Origin: Candidatus Aegiribacteria sp. MLS_C
Lineage (GTDB): Bacteria; Fermentibacterota; Fermentibacteria; Fermentibacterales; JCC-6
Length of the DNA: 64,000 bases
Assembly: GCA_002030045.1 (NCBI GenBank)
Contig: LQBI01000013.1
Location: 124,001 to 188,000 of the forward strand
Reading direction: 5' to 3'
The notes below the pieces were generated by a model that did no database searches, was not told where the DNA came from, and worked only from the letters and a program-made list of their open reading frames with translations. The translations under genes were made by a program, and so were the position numbers. Shown in pieces: positions 34,073 through 43,180 of the stretch (its first letter is position 1; the number at the start of each line of letters is the position of its first letter).

Positions 34073-36316
34073 ATGAGACCGTTGATACTCCAGCTCCTGC
34101 TTTTCGCCGTCTTCCATCCGGCCTTCGGCCAGCTGCCCGGTCAGCCGCATTCCTCCTACTGGTTCCCGCAGGAACTCCTCTCATGGACCCCCGGAGGTGA
34201 CGCCGACGCTCCCTACAACAGGTCCTCGGTGGAACTCCGGGACAGGACGCTGGGTGATACTCAGGCCAACGTGCATGCCAGGCCCGAAGAAGCCCGAATA
34301 GCTGCACTCTCCATAATGTACCCCTCCACCGGCGGTAATCCCTCGCAGGGGGCGAGGACCATGGACGTCTACGCCTTCAACTACTGGCAGTACACCGACA
34401 GGCTGGTGATGTGGGGCGGCTCCGCCGGGGAGGGTCTCATCCTGTCCCCCAGCCAGGACGTGATAGACGCCGGTCACAGGAACGGCGTCCCTGTCTACGG
34501 CACGGTCTTCTTCCCGCCGGTTGCCTACGGCGGGCAGATACAGTGGGTCGAGGACTTCGTTCAGAACAGCGGAGGCGTGTTCCCCGTGGCCGACAAGCTC
34601 ATCGAGGTCGCGGAGTACTACGGTTTCGAGGGATGGTTCATCAACCAGGAGACCGCCGGGGGGGATGCCGCACTTGCCCAGGACATGAGAGACCTGATGG
34701 AGTACGTCCACGCCAACTCCGAAGTCAGGATAATGTGGTACGACGCCATGGTGGAGAGCGGGGCCATCTCCTGGCAGAACGCCCTCAACTCCAATAACGA
34801 CATGTTCTTCCATGACGGAGGCGTCATCTCCGACGAGATGTTCCTCAACTTCTGGTGGTCCGCCTCCGGCCTTGCCTCCTCAGCCTCCTTCGCGCAGGGT
34901 CTGGGAAGGAGTCCGTACGACCTCTGCGCGGGAGTGGACGTCCAGGCCGGTGGTTACAGCACCGGTGTGAACTGGGAGGCGGTATTCCCGGAAGGTTCCG
35001 CCCACGTCACCTCGCTGGGCTTCTACTGCCCCAACTGGTGCTACACCAGCTCGACCGGACACCAGGACTTCTATGAGAGGGCCAACAGGTTCTGGGTCGG
35101 CGCCAACCGGGATCCCTCCAACACGGATACTTCGCACCCCTGGAAGGGAATGGCCCATTACGTCCCGGCTACCACCCCCGTGACCTCGGTCCCCTTCGTC
35201 ACGTGCTTCAACACCGGCCAGGGAAGCTCCTACCACGTCCAGGGCGAGGAGCTGGGGGATTTCCAGTGGAACAACAGGAGCCTGCAGGACGTGCTGCCCA
35301 CCTGGCGCTGGATCGCCAGGAGCGACGGTACGCCGCTCTTCCCCGAACTTGACTGGGAGACCGCCTACTGGGGCGGTTCCTGTCTGAAGGTCAGCGGCGA
35401 TCTGTATCCGGGCACTCCCACCATGCTCTACCTCTACAAGACCGATCTGACACTGGCCGGCGGCGATGTACTGGTACTCACCTACTCCACCGGCAGCGCC
35501 GGTACCGAGTCCAACATCCGTGCGGCCCTGGCCTTCGAGGACCCCGGGACCTTCCATTACTTCGACGCCGGGACCACCTCCACCGAAGGCTGGAACACGG
35601 TGAACTTCGACCTGTCCGCGTATTCCGGCAGGCCGCTCTCGGTCATAGCCCTGAGTTTCGATGCATCTGAGCCGGTCACCGGCTACACCGCCAGGGCAGG
35701 CCGGCTGGGTATCATCCAAGGGGCGGCCGACGAACCCGCGCCTCCCGCTGGACTTTATGTTGAGGACTTCTGCCAGATCGACGACGATCACGGTACGGTC
35801 AGGCTCAGATGGACACATTCGGCCGACGGAGCCTACCTCTACTGCGTCTGCAGGGTCAACGCCGACGAGTCCAGGACCTGGCTCTGGTCCACCCCCGGCG
35901 ATGCCTGCTTCGTTCCGGAGTTGCAGAGGGAGGCTCCCGAGACCGTGACCACGATCGAGGTGTGCGCGGTGAGCCCGGAGTTCGGGATCTCACAGGCCTC
36001 CGCCACCACCGTCGAATGGACAGTCACCGGAATGGAAGGCGGTCACGGGGACGGAGGGTTCGGTCTTCTGGACGGAATGCCCAATCCAGTCTCCTCCAGC
36101 GTACCGGTCCCCTTCGAGGTCCGGGCTTCAGGCAGGGTGGAACTGAGCCTCTACGCCATCGACGGGCGAATGGTCCTTCGAATGCTCGACGGGGAGATGG
36201 AGGCCGGAGAGCACTCGGCGCTGCTCGAGACCGACGGTCTATCCTCGGGGGTCTATTTCCTGAGGCTCTCCTCCTGCGGGGCGGTGGACACCGGGAAGCT
36301 GTTGCTGGTCAGATGA
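34073..36316 (+). CDS. secreted GH85 endo-beta-N-acetylglucosaminidase with sorting domain
   Basis: Hydrolyses the chitobiose core of N-glycans. The 747 aa begin with a signal peptide (MRPLILQLLLFAVFHPAFG). The GH85 barrel shows YAFNYWQYTDRLVMWGGSAG, HRNGVPVYGTVFFPP, and the catalytic Asn/Glu pair in YYGFEGWFINQETAG (N-x-E, about residue 190). A carbohydrate-binding-like beta domain follows (about 430-560), then a type III-like domain, then a terminal sorting module (DGMPNPVSSSVPVPFEV through KLLLVR). It starts 9 nt after tldE, so probably one operon. Its last 78 nt overlap the convergent CPBP gene. Confidence 0.9.
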   Translation: MRPLILQLLLFAVFHPAFGQLPGQPHSSYWFPQELLSWTPGGDADAPYNRSSVELRDRTLGDTQANVHARPEEARIAALSIMYPSTGGNPSQGARTMDVYAFNYWQYTDRLVMWGGSAGEGLILSPSQDVIDAGHRNGVPVYGTVFFPPVAYGGQIQWVEDFVQNSGGVFPVADKLIEVAEYYGFEGWFINQETAGGDAALAQDMRDLMEYVHANSEVRIMWYDAMVESGAISWQNALNSNNDMFFHDGGVISDEMFLNFWWSASGLASSASFAQGLGRSPYDLCAGVDVQAGGYSTGVNWEAVFPEGSAHVTSLGFYCPNWCYTSSTGHQDFYERANRFWVGANRDPSNTDTSHPWKGMAHYVPATTPVTSVPFVTCFNTGQGSSYHVQGEELGDFQWNNRSLQDVLPTWRWIARSDGTPLFPELDWETAYWGGSCLKVSGDLYPGTPTMLYLYKTDLTLAGGDVLVLTYSTGSAGTESNIRAALAFEDPGTFHYFDAGTTSTEGWNTVNFDLSAYSGRPLSVIALSFDASEPVTGYTARAGRLGIIQGAADEPAPPAGLYVEDFCQIDDDHGTVRLRWTHSADGAYLYCVCRVNADESRTWLWSTPGDACFVPELQREAPETVTTIEVCAVSPEFGISQASATTVEWTVTGMEGGHGDGGFGLLDGMPNPVSSSVPVPFEVRASGRVELSLYAIDGRMVLRMLDGEMEAGEHSALLETDGLSSGVYFLRLSSCGAVDTGKLLLVR

Positions 36317-37114
36317 CCTCATCCGGAACACCAGGACAGCGATACCGCCGGCGGTACCCAGGGTCATGAGCACCGACTCCTCGGGACCGAACCCGCCCCA
36401 GGGAGGTACACCGGTTGGAGTGAAGAGAGTGGGCATGGACTCGTGCCCGCTTACGCTCCAGCCGAAGACCATTCCGGTCATCAGGTTCCAGAGCCAGTGG
36501 AACAGGACCGGATACCACAGTCCGCCGGACACGATCCTCATAAGACCAAAGAAGGCGCCGGTCAGGAAGATGTTGAACAGACCCGGGACCGAGGCGTGCG
36601 GGTTCTGAGCGTGAAGCAGGGCAAAGAGCAGGGAAGAGAGCACCAGTCCTATGTTGCGTCGCTCCCCGAATGCCAGGGCGTCCATTGCGAAACCCCGGCA
36701 GAAGACCTCCTCAGAGGCCGCCAGCAGAAGCAGCGACAGGGCGTACAGCGGCCAGATCAAACCGGGAGCGCCGTACTCCAGGCCCTGGACCCCTGCCAGC
36801 ACGGCGAAGGGAACCATCAGCGCCGCCGCCGCCGCGGTGACCGCCCTGCCGTTCCGTGCGCCGGCGATCCCCGCCAAGCCGGGCAGGGGAAGCCAGAATG
36901 GCACCAGTACGAGGAGGGCCGGAAGGCTTGCGAGGGAATACCTGGGGATCGATTCCTCCACGAAACCCAGGAGTCCCGAAAGGAACCCCTGGGACCAGGC
37001 CCATGCCGCGAAACCCGTCACCGAAAGCGCGACCCTTGCCACAGGCCCCGACCACCGCGGGACCCTGCATGTCAGAAGGGAACGGTACCGGCCGAACATC
37101 CCCCTGATGCTCAC
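36239..37114 (-). CDS. CPBP-family intramembrane metalloprotease
   Basis: A 291-aa membrane protein of the Abi/CPBP (Rce1-like) family. All three catalytic motifs are visible: EExxxR in ASEEVFCRGFAMD, FxxxH in LLFALLHAQNP, and HxxxN in LFHWLWNLMTG. About seven or eight hydrophobic helices are present. GTG start overlapping the glycosyltransferase stop (GTGA). The C-terminal roughly 26 codons overlap the 3' end of the GH85 gene on the other strand. Substrate unknown. Confidence 0.87.
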   Translation of the reverse strand: MSIRGMFGRYRSLLTCRVPRWSGPVARVALSVTGFAAWAWSQGFLSGLLGFVEESIPRYSLASLPALLVLVPFWLPLPGLAGIAGARNGRAVTAAAAALMVPFAVLAGVQGLEYGAPGLIWPLYALSLLLLAASEEVFCRGFAMDALAFGERRNIGLVLSSLLFALLHAQNPHASVPGLFNIFLTGAFFGLMRIVSGGLWYPVLFHWLWNLMTGMVFGWSVSGHESMPTLFTPTGVPPWGGFGPEESVLMTLGTAGGIAVLVFRMRSSDQQQLPGVHRPAGGEPQEIDPRG

Positions 37115-38256
37115 GGGACCAGCTTCCTGTAGACCCGCATGGTCTCCCTGGCGGTCCTCCCCCAGGAGAACAGGCGGGCCCTGGAGAGACCCCTGCTCCC
37201 GTATTCACGGCGCAGCTCCGGCGATGTCGCCAGACTCTCCATCGCAGAGGCGAGGTCCTCCGGGCTGAATGGGTCCACAAGCACGGCAGCATCCCCGGCC
37301 ACCTCCGGAAGACAGGAAATACCCGATGTCACCACCGGGCAGCCGGCGGACATGGCCTCCAGCACCGGCAGCCCGAAACCCTCGTCCAGGGACGGGAAGA
37401 CGAAGGCGGTGGCGTTCGCGTAGAGGCGGACCAGGTCGCTGTCCGGCAGGTCCCTGAGTACCACGGGCCCGGTGCCGTCCCCGGCCGGCCCCAGGTCGAC
37501 GGTGTGGCCCGTGGTCCTGGCAGCCCGGTCGTCGGATAGGACAAGGACCAGGGGATGGCCCTCCCTCACCCCTCGAGGGAGCCGGCGGTGGGCTTCCAGG
37601 AGGACCGGGAGGTTCTTCCTTCGGTCGATCCTGCCCACGAAGAGAAAATACCCGTCCGGGCGAAGGCCGTGTCCCGGGTCCCCCCGGCGCTCCCCGTCGT
37701 GCGTGAATGTCTCCGAGGCGGCCTCGGGCACCGTCATCAGGGGTGTGCTGCATTGCGGGAACAGTTCCATCAGCTGGTTCCTGATGTAGTCCGAAGGAGT
37801 TATGACGGCCCCGGAGAGTTCCAGGACCCTGGGGGCCAGGACCGTGTACCTCCTCCTGAGCTCCGTCCCCGAGTACTCCTCCCTGGTCAGGGGAAAGAGA
37901 TCATGGACCGTGGAGACCGAACCTTTCCTCAGAACTACGGCGCCGAAGGGGTCCGTCAGGTGGACAAGGTCCAGTCCCCTGCACGCACTCCTCCACAGAA
38001 TGCGTCCCGCAATCCGTGTCGCAGGCAGGAGCTTCTCCCCCAGCATGAGTCTGTGGGGGACGGCGGACCTGACTTCCAGGTTGGGGAAACCGCCCAGTGC
38101 GGCGGCTACCTTGTCCCTCTTCGATGCGCTGAAAGTGGTCAGGACATGGAAGCTGTCGTCGGGGAACTCAGTAGCAAGTCCTCTGAGCAGTTCCCTGGCG
38201 TAGGTCTTGATCCCCCCGTGCCCCAGGATGTTCGTTCCGTCGAAACCGACCCGCAT
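37111..38256 (-). CDS. glycosyltransferase family 4 protein
   Basis: A 381-aa GT-B enzyme likely acting in cell-envelope polysaccharide synthesis. The N-terminus has GTNILGHGGIKTYARELLR and VSTVHDLFPLTREEYSGTEL. The C-terminal domain has YFLFVGRIDRRKNLPVLLEA, then FVFPSLDEGFGLPVLEAMSA, whose E-x7-E pattern and Gly-rich loop bind the nucleotide sugar. It sits 17 nt downstream of tpiA and overlaps the CPBP gene. Acceptor unknown. Confidence 0.92.
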   Translation of the reverse strand: MRVGFDGTNILGHGGIKTYARELLRGLATEFPDDSFHVLTTFSASKRDKVAAALGGFPNLEVRSAVPHRLMLGEKLLPATRIAGRILWRSACRGLDLVHLTDPFGAVVLRKGSVSTVHDLFPLTREEYSGTELRRRYTVLAPRVLELSGAVITPSDYIRNQLMELFPQCSTPLMTVPEAASETFTHDGERRGDPGHGLRPDGYFLFVGRIDRRKNLPVLLEAHRRLPRGVREGHPLVLVLSDDRAARTTGHTVDLGPAGDGTGPVVLRDLPDSDLVRLYANATAFVFPSLDEGFGLPVLEAMSAGCPVVTSGISCLPEVAGDAAVLVDPFSPEDLASAMESLATSPELRREYGSRGLSRARLFSWGRTARETMRVYRKLVP

Positions 38257-38273
38257 GGGCCCGGCTCAGGCCG

Positions 38274-39035
38274 TCACTGACCGTCCGGCGTGCTCCGGAC
38301 GATGGCCATGAAGCTGTCTGCCTGCAGGCTGGCGCCTCCCACCAGGGCTCCGTCGATCGAGGGCCTGGAAAGTATATCCGCCGCGTTGTCCGGCTTGACG
38401 CTGCCGCCGTACTGGATCCTGAGTTCCTCCGGTGAAACTGCTCCGCCGAGGTCTCCGACCCACTGCCTAATGAGACGGTGCATCCTCTCTGCTTCCTCCG
38501 GGGTTGCGGTCAGGCCGGTGCCTATGGCCCAGACAGGTTCGTAGGCCACCACCAGGTTGCAGGCGGAAGCCTCCTCGAGGCCGGAGAGAGCGGCATCTAT
38601 CTGCCCCCTCACCACTTCCTCCGTGCGGCCCTCCTCCCTCTCCTCCCTGAGTTCGCCCACGCAGAGGATCCCCTTCAGGCCATTCCGAAGTCCCTTCTCC
38701 AGCTTTTTTCTCACGATGCGGTCGGATTCGCCCAGCACATGCCTGCGCTCGCTGTGCCCCGCGAGGAACCATTCAGCCCCCGCCTCCCTCAGCATGCCGG
38801 TGCTGATCTCGCCGGTATATGCCCCGCTCTCCTCCCAGAACAGGTCCTGGCCTCCAAGTGCCATGCCGGCCCGAACCGCACTCTCCCTGAGCATGGGAAG
38901 GACCGTGAAGGGCGGGAAGAGGACCAGTTCCGGCGAAACCGAGGACGAGCCCATTCCCGCCATGCGTTCGAGGAACTCAAGCGCACCGGCAACTGTGCCG
39001 TTCATCTTCCAGTTGGCACCGAATACCCGCCTCAC
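38274..39035 (-). CDS. tpiA: triosephosphate isomerase
   Basis: Interconverts DHAP and glyceraldehyde 3-phosphate. The 253 aa are standard. Catalytic residues lie in FGANWKMNG (Asn/Lys near the start), FLAGHSERRHVLGE (His) and VVAYEPVWAIGTG (Glu). The phosphate loop LVGGASL follows. GTG start overlapping the pgk stop, in a gap-pgk-tpi operon. Confidence 0.97.
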   Translation of the reverse strand: MRRVFGANWKMNGTVAGALEFLERMAGMGSSSVSPELVLFPPFTVLPMLRESAVRAGMALGGQDLFWEESGAYTGEISTGMLREAGAEWFLAGHSERRHVLGESDRIVRKKLEKGLRNGLKGILCVGELREEREEGRTEEVVRGQIDAALSGLEEASACNLVVAYEPVWAIGTGLTATPEEAERMHRLIRQWVGDLGGAVSPEELRIQYGGSVKPDNAADILSRPSIDGALVGGASLQADSFMAIVRSTPDGQ

Positions 39036-40231
39036 GTCCTGGCTCCCCTCAGTGCCGCCAGGGCAGGCAGTTCATCGCCCTGGAGCAGTTTGAGTGAAGC
39101 CCCTCCTCCGGTGGACACGAAGCCGAGACGGTCGTTCAGGCCGGCCTCGGCCACCGCCCTGGCGGAGTCCCCTCCTCCCACCACTGTGAAGGTGCCGGAA
39201 TCGGATGCCGTGGCCATCGCCTCGGCGATACCCCTGGTCCCGGCGTCGAAGGGGGGTATTTCGAAGACTCCCATGGGACCGTTCCAGACCACAGTGGAGC
39301 TGGAGCATATGACCCCTGCGAATTCCTCAACGGTGCCGCTGCCGATGTCCAGACCCATTTCCCCGTCGGGCATCGAGTCCGCTGGAACTGTACGGGAAAG
39401 GTCCGAGCGGTCCGTGGACGGAGCGACCACTATGTCCCGGGGAAGATGGACCTCGATACCCCTCCCCCGGGCATCCTCCATTATCTTGCCCGCGGCGCCC
39501 AGCCTGTCCAGTTCCACCAGGCTGTTACCCACTTCGAGCCCGAGTTCGAGCATGAAGGTGAACGCCATGCCGCCTCCGATGAGGATTCTGTCAAGCCCTG
39601 TCAGCAGGTTCTCTATGACCGGTATCTTGTCCGAGACCTTGGCTCCGCCGAGGACAAGGGTGAAGGGTCTCTCCGGGGATTCCAGCCTCTCCTGGAAAAC
39701 CTCCAGTTCACGCTCCACCAGCAGCCCGGCGTATCCGCCGCCCAGTATCCTGGGCACTCCCACCATCGAGGCGTGTGCCCGATGGCTCGTTCCGAAGGCA
39801 TCATTGACGTAAAGGTCGGCGCTGTCGGCGAGCTGCCGGGCGAACTGCTCATCCCCCTCCTTCTCCCCGGGGTGGAATCTCAGGTTCTCGAGCAGCAGCA
39901 GGTCCCCCGGCCTCATCGATGACCTTAGTGTGCTGACCCTGGCTCCTATGCAGTCGGGAGCGAAGGTGACCTTCATGTCCATAAGGTCCTCCAGCCTGTC
40001 CGCCACCGGTGCCAGGGAGAGTCCCGGGTTCCTGCTGCCGCCGGGTCTTCCCAGGTGGCTGGCTATCACCACCGAGGCCCCGTTCCCGAGAAGGTACCTC
40101 AACGTGGGAACCACACCCCTTATCCTGGTGTCGTCGGCTACTTTTCCGTTCTCCAGCGGTACGTTGAGGTCCGCCCGAAGAAAGACCCTCCTGCCCTCCA
40201 GCTCCGCGTCCGAAAGCGCCGGATATCTCAC
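39032..40231 (-). CDS. pgk: phosphoglycerate kinase
   Basis: ATP-generating kinase of lower glycolysis, 399 aa. Family blocks are RVFLRADLNVPLENGKV, VIASHLGRPGG, LLENLRFHPGE, YVNDAFGTSHRAHAS, LVLGGAKVSDKI, WNGPMGVFEIPPFDAGT and VVGGGDSARAV. Its GTG start overlaps the gap stop (GTGA) and its stop overlaps the tpiA start, so the three enzymes are translationally chained. Confidence 0.97.
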   Translation of the reverse strand: MRYPALSDAELEGRRVFLRADLNVPLENGKVADDTRIRGVVPTLRYLLGNGASVVIASHLGRPGGSRNPGLSLAPVADRLEDLMDMKVTFAPDCIGARVSTLRSSMRPGDLLLLENLRFHPGEKEGDEQFARQLADSADLYVNDAFGTSHRAHASMVGVPRILGGGYAGLLVERELEVFQERLESPERPFTLVLGGAKVSDKIPVIENLLTGLDRILIGGGMAFTFMLELGLEVGNSLVELDRLGAAGKIMEDARGRGIEVHLPRDIVVAPSTDRSDLSRTVPADSMPDGEMGLDIGSGTVEEFAGVICSSSTVVWNGPMGVFEIPPFDAGTRGIAEAMATASDSGTFTVVGGGDSARAVAEAGLNDRLGFVSTGGGASLKLLQGDELPALAALRGART

Positions 40232-41244
40232 AGTCCCACCTCGTTAATGTACTTCGTGAAGTCCACCATCCTGGAGGAATAGCCGAACTCGTTGTCGTAC
40301 CACGAGAGGACCTTGACCATCCTGGGGCCCATGACCCTGGTGACCAGCGAGTCGAAGACCGAGCTGACGGGATTGCCCACCACGTCGGTGGAGACAAGCG
40401 GTTCGTCGGAGTACTGCAGGACTCCGGCCAGCGGGCCTTCGGCTGCGCGTCTCATGGCCTCGTTGACCGACTCCTCGGTGGCGTCGGTGCGAAGGTTGCA
40501 CACCAGGTCAATCAGCGAGCCGTCCGGGACAGGGACCCTGACGGCCATACCGTCCAGCCTTCCGTCCAGTTCCGGTATCACCAGCCCCACTGCTGCGGCG
40601 GCGCCGGTGGTGGTGGGTATGATGTTCACCGCCGCGGCCCTTGCCCTCCGCCTGTCCTTGTGGGGAAGGTCCAGGATCTTCTGGTCGTTGGTATAGGCGT
40701 GAATGGTGGTCATTATTCCGTTCTCGATGCCGAACTCGTCGTTCAGCACCTTCGCCACTGGAGCAAGGCAGTTGGTTGTGCAGCTGGCAGTGGATATCAC
40801 GTGGTGGACCGAGGGGTCGTACAGCTGGTGGTTCACGCCGTAGACCACGGTGAGGTCCGCCCCCGGTCTGCCCTTTGCCGGAGCGCTGAGCAGGACCTTC
40901 GATGCGCCGGCGTCGATGTGCACCTGTGCCTTCTCCCTGGTACGGAAGAACCCGGTGGCTTCTATGACCACCTGTACCCCCATCTCCTTCCAGGGAAGCC
41001 TTGATGGATCCGGCTGGGAAAGGACCTCGAAACTGTCGTCGCCGGCCTTTATCCTGTTCCCGGATACTTGCACCGCGCCGGGGAACCTGCCGTGCACGGA
41101 ATCGTACTTCAGCAGATGCGCGAGGGTTTCGGGATCGGTGAGGTCGTTGACAGCCACGATGTCTATTCCGGACTCCTTAAGCGACCGCCTGTAGACCAGT
41201 CTGCCGATCCTCCCGAACCCGTTTATTGCTACCTTCATTCCCAT
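40228..41244 (-). CDS. gap: glyceraldehyde-3-phosphate dehydrogenase
   Basis: NAD-dependent oxidative phosphorylation of GAP, 338 aa. Rossmann start MKVAINGFGRIGRLVYR, active-site Cys in VISTASCTTNCLAPVAKVL, TIHAYTNDQ, GRLDGMAVRVPVPDGSL and C-terminal SWYDNEFGYSSRMVDF. The start MGMK is used (GGAGGAACTGAC precedes it). It opens the gap-pgk-tpiA run, 78 bp after pfk. Confidence 0.97.
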   Translation of the reverse strand: MGMKVAINGFGRIGRLVYRRSLKESGIDIVAVNDLTDPETLAHLLKYDSVHGRFPGAVQVSGNRIKAGDDSFEVLSQPDPSRLPWKEMGVQVVIEATGFFRTREKAQVHIDAGASKVLLSAPAKGRPGADLTVVYGVNHQLYDPSVHHVISTASCTTNCLAPVAKVLNDEFGIENGIMTTIHAYTNDQKILDLPHKDRRRARAAAVNIIPTTTGAAAAVGLVIPELDGRLDGMAVRVPVPDGSLIDLVCNLRTDATEESVNEAMRRAAEGPLAGVLQYSDEPLVSTDVVGNPVSSVFDSLVTRVMGPRMVKVLSWYDNEFGYSSRMVDFTKYINEVGL

Positions 41245-41322
41245 GTCAGTTCCTCCATCATCTGTGGTACCTGGTTCAGGACGTACCAGTTCATCGCCCG
41301 CCGCGCGGACGACTTCCCCGTT

Positions 41323-42369
41323 TCAGCCGAAAAAGAGCCTTGCGGTTTCGTACAGGTCCTCCGGTATGGTCTTCAGTGTTCCAACCGCCTCGATCAGGTC
41401 CACCGCCACCAGTTCTGTGCCGCGAAGGGCCGCCATCATCCCGAACTGGCCCTGTTCGGCCATCTCGACAGCCTTTATTCCGAGCCTGGTGCCGAGTACA
41501 CGGTCGAAGGCCGTCGGGCTGCCGCCCCTCTGCACATGGCCCAGCACCACGTGCCTGGTCTCGAGTTCCGTCCTGTCCGCTATCTCGTTCTTCAGCACCT
41601 CTCCGATACCTATGCCGGTTCCCAGCTGGACGTGGCCGAAGGCGTCCTTCTCCGCCGAGTGAAGCACATGTCTCTGGAGCTGCTGGTCCATGGCTCCCTC
41701 GGCCACTGCCACGATAGCGTACCTGTCGCCCCTTTCGTACCTGGCCTTCAGAATCTCGCAGACCTCGTCGGTATCGAATTCCTTCTCCGGAACGAGGATC
41801 ACGTGCGCCCCTCCAGCTATTCCACCGTGGACCGCCATCCAGCCGGCGTGCCGCCCCATGATCTCCACGACGATTATCCTCTCGTGGCTCCTGGCGGTCG
41901 TATGCAGCATCTCCAGCGCCTTCATCACGTAGTTGACGGCCGTATCGAAGCCGAAGGTGAAGTCGGTGGCGGAGAGATCGTTGTCGATGGTCTTCGGAAT
42001 GCCGATGACCGAGATGCCCTCCTGAGAAAGCCTGAGGGCAACACCCAGGGTGTCCTCCCCTCCCATCGCCACCAGACAGTCCAGGCCGGCTTTCCCGTAG
42101 TTCTCCCTGATCCTCTCGATACCGTTCTCTACCTTGAAGGGGTTAGTCCTCGAGGAGAAGAGGATGGTGCCTCCCTGCATGTGGATGTCGTCCATGCTGT
42201 CAGGGTCGAGTTCGATGGACTGGTTCTCGATAACACCCTTCCAGCCCCTCAGGAAGCCTGTGACACTGTGTCCCCCGCTGTATCCCCTGACAGTTATGCC
42301 CCTGATCACGGCGTTCAGTCCCGGGGCGTCGCCTCCTCCGGTCAGTACTCCTATGTGCATGTGCGTCAT
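41323..42369 (-). CDS. pfp: 6-phosphofructokinase, probable PPi-dependent type
   Basis: Phosphorylates fructose 6-phosphate, 348 aa. Motifs are TGGGDAPGLNAVIRG, VAMGGEDTLGVALRL and IPKTIDNDLSATDFTFGFDTA, with the catalytic Asp in TIDND. E. coli ATP-PFK has Gly at 104 (GGDG) and Gly at 124 (PGTIDND). Here these read Asp (GGED) and Lys (PKTIDND), the residues linked to pyrophosphate use. The donor call rests on these residues only. ATGA overlap with the DAHP synthase gene upstream; the gap-pgk-tpiA operon follows. Confidence 0.9.
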   Translation of the reverse strand: MTHMHIGVLTGGGDAPGLNAVIRGITVRGYSGGHSVTGFLRGWKGVIENQSIELDPDSMDDIHMQGGTILFSSRTNPFKVENGIERIRENYGKAGLDCLVAMGGEDTLGVALRLSQEGISVIGIPKTIDNDLSATDFTFGFDTAVNYVMKALEMLHTTARSHERIIVVEIMGRHAGWMAVHGGIAGGAHVILVPEKEFDTDEVCEILKARYERGDRYAIVAVAEGAMDQQLQRHVLHSAEKDAFGHVQLGTGIGIGEVLKNEIADRTELETRHVVLGHVQRGGSPTAFDRVLGTRLGIKAVEMAEQGQFGMMAALRGTELVAVDLIEAVGTLKTIPEDLYETARLFFG

Positions 42370-43178
42370 CCCCCGTCCATTCCAGGTTCGCAGTCCTTCT
42401 CGTACTGCGGTATGGTGTCCATCCAGTTCAAGAGCCTTCCCGCCATCAGTGTGAGTTCCGGTATGGAGAGGGACTGGCCCCCGTCGGAAAGAGCCTTCTC
42501 AGGCTCCGGATGCACTTCCAGCATTATTCCGTCCGCCCCTGCGGCCAGTCCCGCCATGGCCAGCGGTTCCAGGAGGTCCCGCCTGCCCGATGCATGACAG
42601 GGGTCGACGATGACCGGATACCCTCCGAGCATCCTGGCCAGTGGCACAGCCGATATGTCCAGGGTGTTCCTGGTCCAGGGTTCGAAGGTCCTTATGCCCC
42701 GCTCGCAGAGGACAACCCTGTCATTGCCTTCCTTGACGATGTACTCCGCCGCCATCAGCCACTCCTCTATCGTGGCCATGAAACCCCTCTTGAGAAGTAT
42801 CGGCCGGTCCGTCCTTCCCAGTGCCGACAGCAGCGGGAAGTTGTGCATGTTGCGGGCTCCCACCTGTATCATGTCCACCATTTCCAGCGAGGGTTCGATC
42901 TGGTCAATGGACATCACCTCGCTGACGACCGGTATGCTGAACTCCCTCCTGGCGGCGTCCAGCATCTGCAGACCCTCGATGCCGAGTCCCTGGAACGAGT
43001 AGGGAGAGGTCCTGGGCTTGAAGGAGCCGCCTCTGAGTATCGAAACCCCCGATTTTACGGCGGCGGCAGCCACGGCCCTGATCATCTCGAGGTTCTCCAC
43101 CGAACAGGGGCCTGCTATCAGGACCGGCCTGCCGGCTCCGACGGTGACGTTGCCTACGGTGACCGCCCTTACCTCCAT
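42366..43178 (-). CDS. aroF: 3-deoxy-7-phosphoheptulonate (DAHP) synthase, AroF/Thermotoga type
   Basis: First step of the shikimate pathway, condensing PEP and erythrose 4-phosphate. The 270 aa are a type I-beta catalytic barrel without the N-terminal ferredoxin-like regulatory domain: IAGPCSVEN, ILRGGSFKPRTSPYSFQGLG, VVSEVMS, QVGARNMHNFPLL, ILLKRGFMAT, CERGIRTFE, PVIVDPCHASGRR and GADGIMLEVHPEPEKALSDG. It is immediately downstream of an ANL ligase whose tail resembles chorismate mutase, which might provide regulation in trans. Confidence 0.95.
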   Translation of the reverse strand: MEVRAVTVGNVTVGAGRPVLIAGPCSVENLEMIRAVAAAAVKSGVSILRGGSFKPRTSPYSFQGLGIEGLQMLDAARREFSIPVVSEVMSIDQIEPSLEMVDMIQVGARNMHNFPLLSALGRTDRPILLKRGFMATIEEWLMAAEYIVKEGNDRVVLCERGIRTFEPWTRNTLDISAVPLARMLGGYPVIVDPCHASGRRDLLEPLAMAGLAAGADGIMLEVHPEPEKALSDGGQSLSIPELTLMAGRLLNWMDTIPQYEKDCEPGMDGG

Positions 43179-43180
43179 CT

